From: Sitta carolinensis
Taxonomy: Eukaryota > Chordata > Aves > Passeriformes > Sittidae
DNA: 64,000 nt
NCBI GenBank assembly: GCA_032173965.1
Contig: CM063288.1
Location: 19,689,501-19,753,500 of the forward strand
Direction of reading: 5' to 3'
Shown: piece by piece, positions 60,851 through 64,000 of the stretch
How positions within the stretch are numbered: position 1 is the stretch's first letter
Layout: the number at the start of each line of letters is the position of its first letter
Position numbers and translations under genes: made by a program
The notes under the pieces: model-generated
The model's input: the letters and a program-made list of their open reading frames with translations, nothing else
Told to the model about the DNA's origin: nothing
Database searches by the model: none

Positions 60851-63800
60851 GTACTTGGGATCAGAAAGGAAAATGACACATGGTTCTATTGTAAGCAGAG
60901 GAGTATAACTTTGCAGTTAAATGTATGGCAACCTGCTGCTCTTTTAAAGATCTGTTTAAAAGCTGGGTTATAGTGTTATATATAAAGCACTCAATTTTAC
61001 AAAATCATGAATTTCAAAGTGTTCAGAAGAAATGAGCACTTTAAATAAAAAAAATAATTCCATAAAAAAAATTGAATCTCTACACCTAGTTCATGCTCTT
61101 CAGTCGGTGAATGCAGGACATAAGCAAACTGAAGCTAATAAATGACATGGTTTACTAATTAAATGCACACATTTGTTCATTTAGCATGTTAAAATGTTTC
61201 ATGCGTTTATATGCTTGACTTGGTAATCAAGTCAAATACAAGGCTGATGTCACAGTTAACTAAGGATGCATTGAGAGTTGGCAAATATCTCTGATCAGAG
61301 TAGAAATAGATAATATAAATGTTAGCAGGGAAGTGGCTTTGTCTCATCGAAAAATGTTTTTCCATTCAGTTCCACAAAGCTGTCGAAGTGTCTGTGACTC
61401 CTACTAAAACAGATCTTGGGAATAATTGTGCACCTGGGAAGCTGGCACTAAGTTTTAATTATTCCCCAAAACCTATGCATGTATAAAACACTTGCCAAGC
61501 CTTTTCTTGACATCATCAGCCACTGAGAGGAACCTGCAGGCCTGTGTGGCATCAAGGAACTGAATCATAGTCAAACCTTAAAAGGGGCAGTTTTTATAAA
61601 TGATCACATTACTCAAACATGATCAAGACGTGAGTCAAACATGGTTTAAATGAGGAATGTGCAAACCTTTCTGAGACATTTTTACAACACCTGACTAGCA
61701 GATTTACGTATTCTGTATAGAGCTGAAGAGGCAGCAGAGAAGAGAGGAGCGTGATGGGTTCTCTTCTCTCACAAGGATAGCACGGACACCAACCTTACTT
61801 AATGTCTGACTCCATTTTACAATTGATCAATGCAAAAATCAAAAATTCTGCATTTTGCAATGGCATAGCTAAAATTCCAAGGTTGTATTAGGGATCTTTT
61901 GAGCTAATTAGGAATAATTTATGGAGAAGTGAGAAGTAATTTTTTTAAACATGTGATTTGAAATTGTTAGATTGACAGATCTCTAGTGAATATATTTTTC
62001 ATAAATGTTCTTGCTTAGCAGGCTAATCTACAGTTCGTGACTAAGGACCTTAATCTATGCTACTTTGTTCATCTTCTTGTTTAGACAGAGCTGTCATTCT
62101 TAAATATCATTAAATCCCTTTAGAACCCCATCAAAGTATCTGTAACCTGCATGTTCCACCATCATCATCTTTTCCATTTCCTTCCCAAATGAAAATTATG
62201 TTAAGTAATACAGATCTGATACTTTGCCTGGAAAACACTTACTGTATTGGGTTTTTTTTCCTCTAGCTCACTGTACTATAGCTCAATGACTGCTAAACAT
62301 CACAATATGAGTTAGCTACACGTACATGATCAGTGCCATTATACTGAGTTATATAGAAGAAAGTATTGTTTCCACATAGTGACTTTATTACACATCAGCT
62401 GGGGCTGTGACCATAACTGTGTGTCAGTGAGTATCCCTTCCTCCTTGGTTTCCATTGGAGCTCTGTATGTTAAGGGTAAAAGGTTCCTGACACCAACACC
62501 AGTTTACACTCTTGAACTGAGTTCATGGTGATTTTTTTCCTTTTATCTTTCTCTTTTTAGCTATTTGATATCATGTTCAGGCATTGGTCAGTTTAGGTTC
62601 TCAAAAAACATTCTTTTTAGTAAAATTGGTGACATACACATGAACCTTACAGAATCAAGATTGTATAATAGAGTCTGTACAGAGCTACACAGGCACACCA
62701 ACCTGGATGTTTAAAAAATAATAGGCAAAGAATAATTATCAGAATTTTTCTTTTCTACAGGAAGTATGCGTGTGAAAGTCAGGTTCTAGAAACGGGTTTA
62801 TTTCTGCTCTCTAATGTCTTGACTGATGAAGCAGAATCTGTTTACTAAATTTGTATCAATACTCATTGAGTAGTGGTACAAGGGCTTGAGAGGGTAGGAT
62901 TTAAATTAGAAAGTTACATGAAATGTAGGAACCACAATATGAAGGTCAGTAGTGCTCCAAAGTTTACACTGGGAGGTTTACAAGCAGTGAGGATACATTC
63001 AACTCACATGTGCATCATAACATTTTCTCATCATCATCAAGACTTGGTTAAGGTAGTATATTAGAAATTACTCTTGAAGAAAATTAGCAAGTCCTTTGTC
63101 ACATATCTCTGTTAACCATGGTAAAGGAAGATGTTTAAGGGAGATGAAAAACTAAGGGTCATATGGTATCATTTCTCCAATCATGAAAGGCTGATGTGAA
63201 AACAAACTGTTCTCTGTTGAGAATCAAGAGAAAAATAATGGGCTTGCATTGCAGCATGAGAATATTAGGTTAGGAGTCAAGGAAAGCTTATTGATGGTAA
63301 GCTGAGTCAAACAACCTTGTGTTGCTTACTTTGGGGAGTTTTGACAGCTCCATCACTGTCAAATCGGGTTTAGCAAATGTATGGAGGAAAAAAAATTTAA
63401 AAAAAAAGAGAGAAAAGAAAAAAATAGGTGTAGCTGTTTTTTCTCTGAAAATAGGGGTGACTTAGATGATTTATCAAGATTTTTTTATGATTTGTAAATG
63501 CACGGTGACTTCTTGACTGTAACATATCTTTCCTGGTGGGTTTGGCATTGCGAGCCAGCTTTTATAGCATTGGAGTGCCACCAGCTGTCGCTGAATCAGT
63601 ATGGGGAGTAAGTATAGAAATCGATCTAGGGGAATTCTCCATGTGTCTGCTTTACTTGCAATGACATTTTTGCTGTGCCAGAAAAATGAGTGAGATTCAT
63701 TTCTAATGGTTTGCTACAGCTGGAGGCTCATTGAAATAGCATCCAATGTGGATTTACCTGCATGGGCACTGGTGAATTAGCACATAACCACAGAATCCCG

Positions 63801-64000
63801 TGTATCACTGAGAGGAGAGATTAGACGTGATTTCAGTCACATGAGCACAAATTCATTGAGAAACTGGTTTCACGTGAATTCTCCTGTTTCATATAAAAGC
63901 TCTTCTGTGTCTTTTGTCTCTGCTGTGGTTTCTTTCACTTAATCTGCAGCCTGAATCTCACTGAATTGAGGTTCACTCTGTCAGTCAATAACAAAGCCTT

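Larger units (their letters stand above)
58720..64000 (+). other. MYO3B downstream intron sequence, with one probable microexon
   Basis: No further exon with convincing coding content was found apart from 60830-60850. The remaining tail exons are presumably beyond the window. Simple sequence lies at 59622-59639 (AAAT repeats) and at about 63388-63425 (A-rich). Confidence 0.6.

Noticed and set aside
61719..61758. Charged exon-like segment (ELKRQQRREERD) after ctgtatag
   Set aside because: The pyrimidine tract is weak and the donor gttctc is poor. There is no other support.
62762..62783. Possible short exon after tttctacag
   Set aside because: The donor gttcta is weak and the phase is asymmetric. 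Read-through meets a stop within ten codons.
1..64000. tRNA genes, CRISPR arrays, operons, phage or plasmid features
   Set aside because: None were seen. The window is a spliced vertebrate gene with long introns.

Overview
The window is vertebrate nuclear DNA, most likely from a bird. It is AT-rich and intron-dominated. It carries several CR1 LINE fragments with the typical avian 3' end, one solo LTR, and few other repeats. There are no prokaryotic features, operons, rRNA genes, tRNA genes or CRISPR arrays. One protein-coding gene was recognised, on the + strand and running off both ends: MYO3B, a class III unconventional myosin with an N-terminal protein kinase.

Twenty-one exons are called between 825 and 58719. 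Splice phases are compatible at every junction and the joined reading frame has 891 complete codons without a stop. In order they encode the last helices of the kinase C-lobe (825-980), the kinase-motor linker (10405-10501), the whole myosin motor (11387 to about 48980: P-loop, switch I, switch II, relay, loop 2, actin-binding helix-loop-helix, converter), three IQ motifs (48965-58640) and the start of the tail (58600-58719). A probable 21-nt tail exon lies at 60830-60850. The kinase N-terminus lies upstream of the window and the rest of the tail downstream. The match is to MYO3B rather than MYO3A, judged from remembered family sequences; no alignment was run.

Layout: 1-824 is intron. 825-12465 holds the kinase end, linker and first motor exons. 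14967-21762 is a dense cluster coding the nucleotide-binding core and relay. 21763-33214 is an 11.4-kb intron. 33215-39550 codes loop 2 and the actin-binding region, with candidate in-frame cassette exons between two loop-2 exons. 47765-49908 codes the converter, IQ1 and IQ2. 58600-60850 codes IQ3 and the early tail. Introns hold CR1 fragments (about 6914, 7480, 40330, 45270, 48590 and 54918), the LTR (about 46155-46470) and short simple repeats.

I found no undescribed multi-gene system. The points worth attention concern splicing: a GC-AG intron, an exon whose next 4 bases form a competing donor that would add a stop, candidate loop-2 and tail microexons, a symmetric exon that is one exact IQ-repeat unit, a strong G-quadruplex motif just upstream of it, and inverted CR1 copies flanking the converter/IQ exons.
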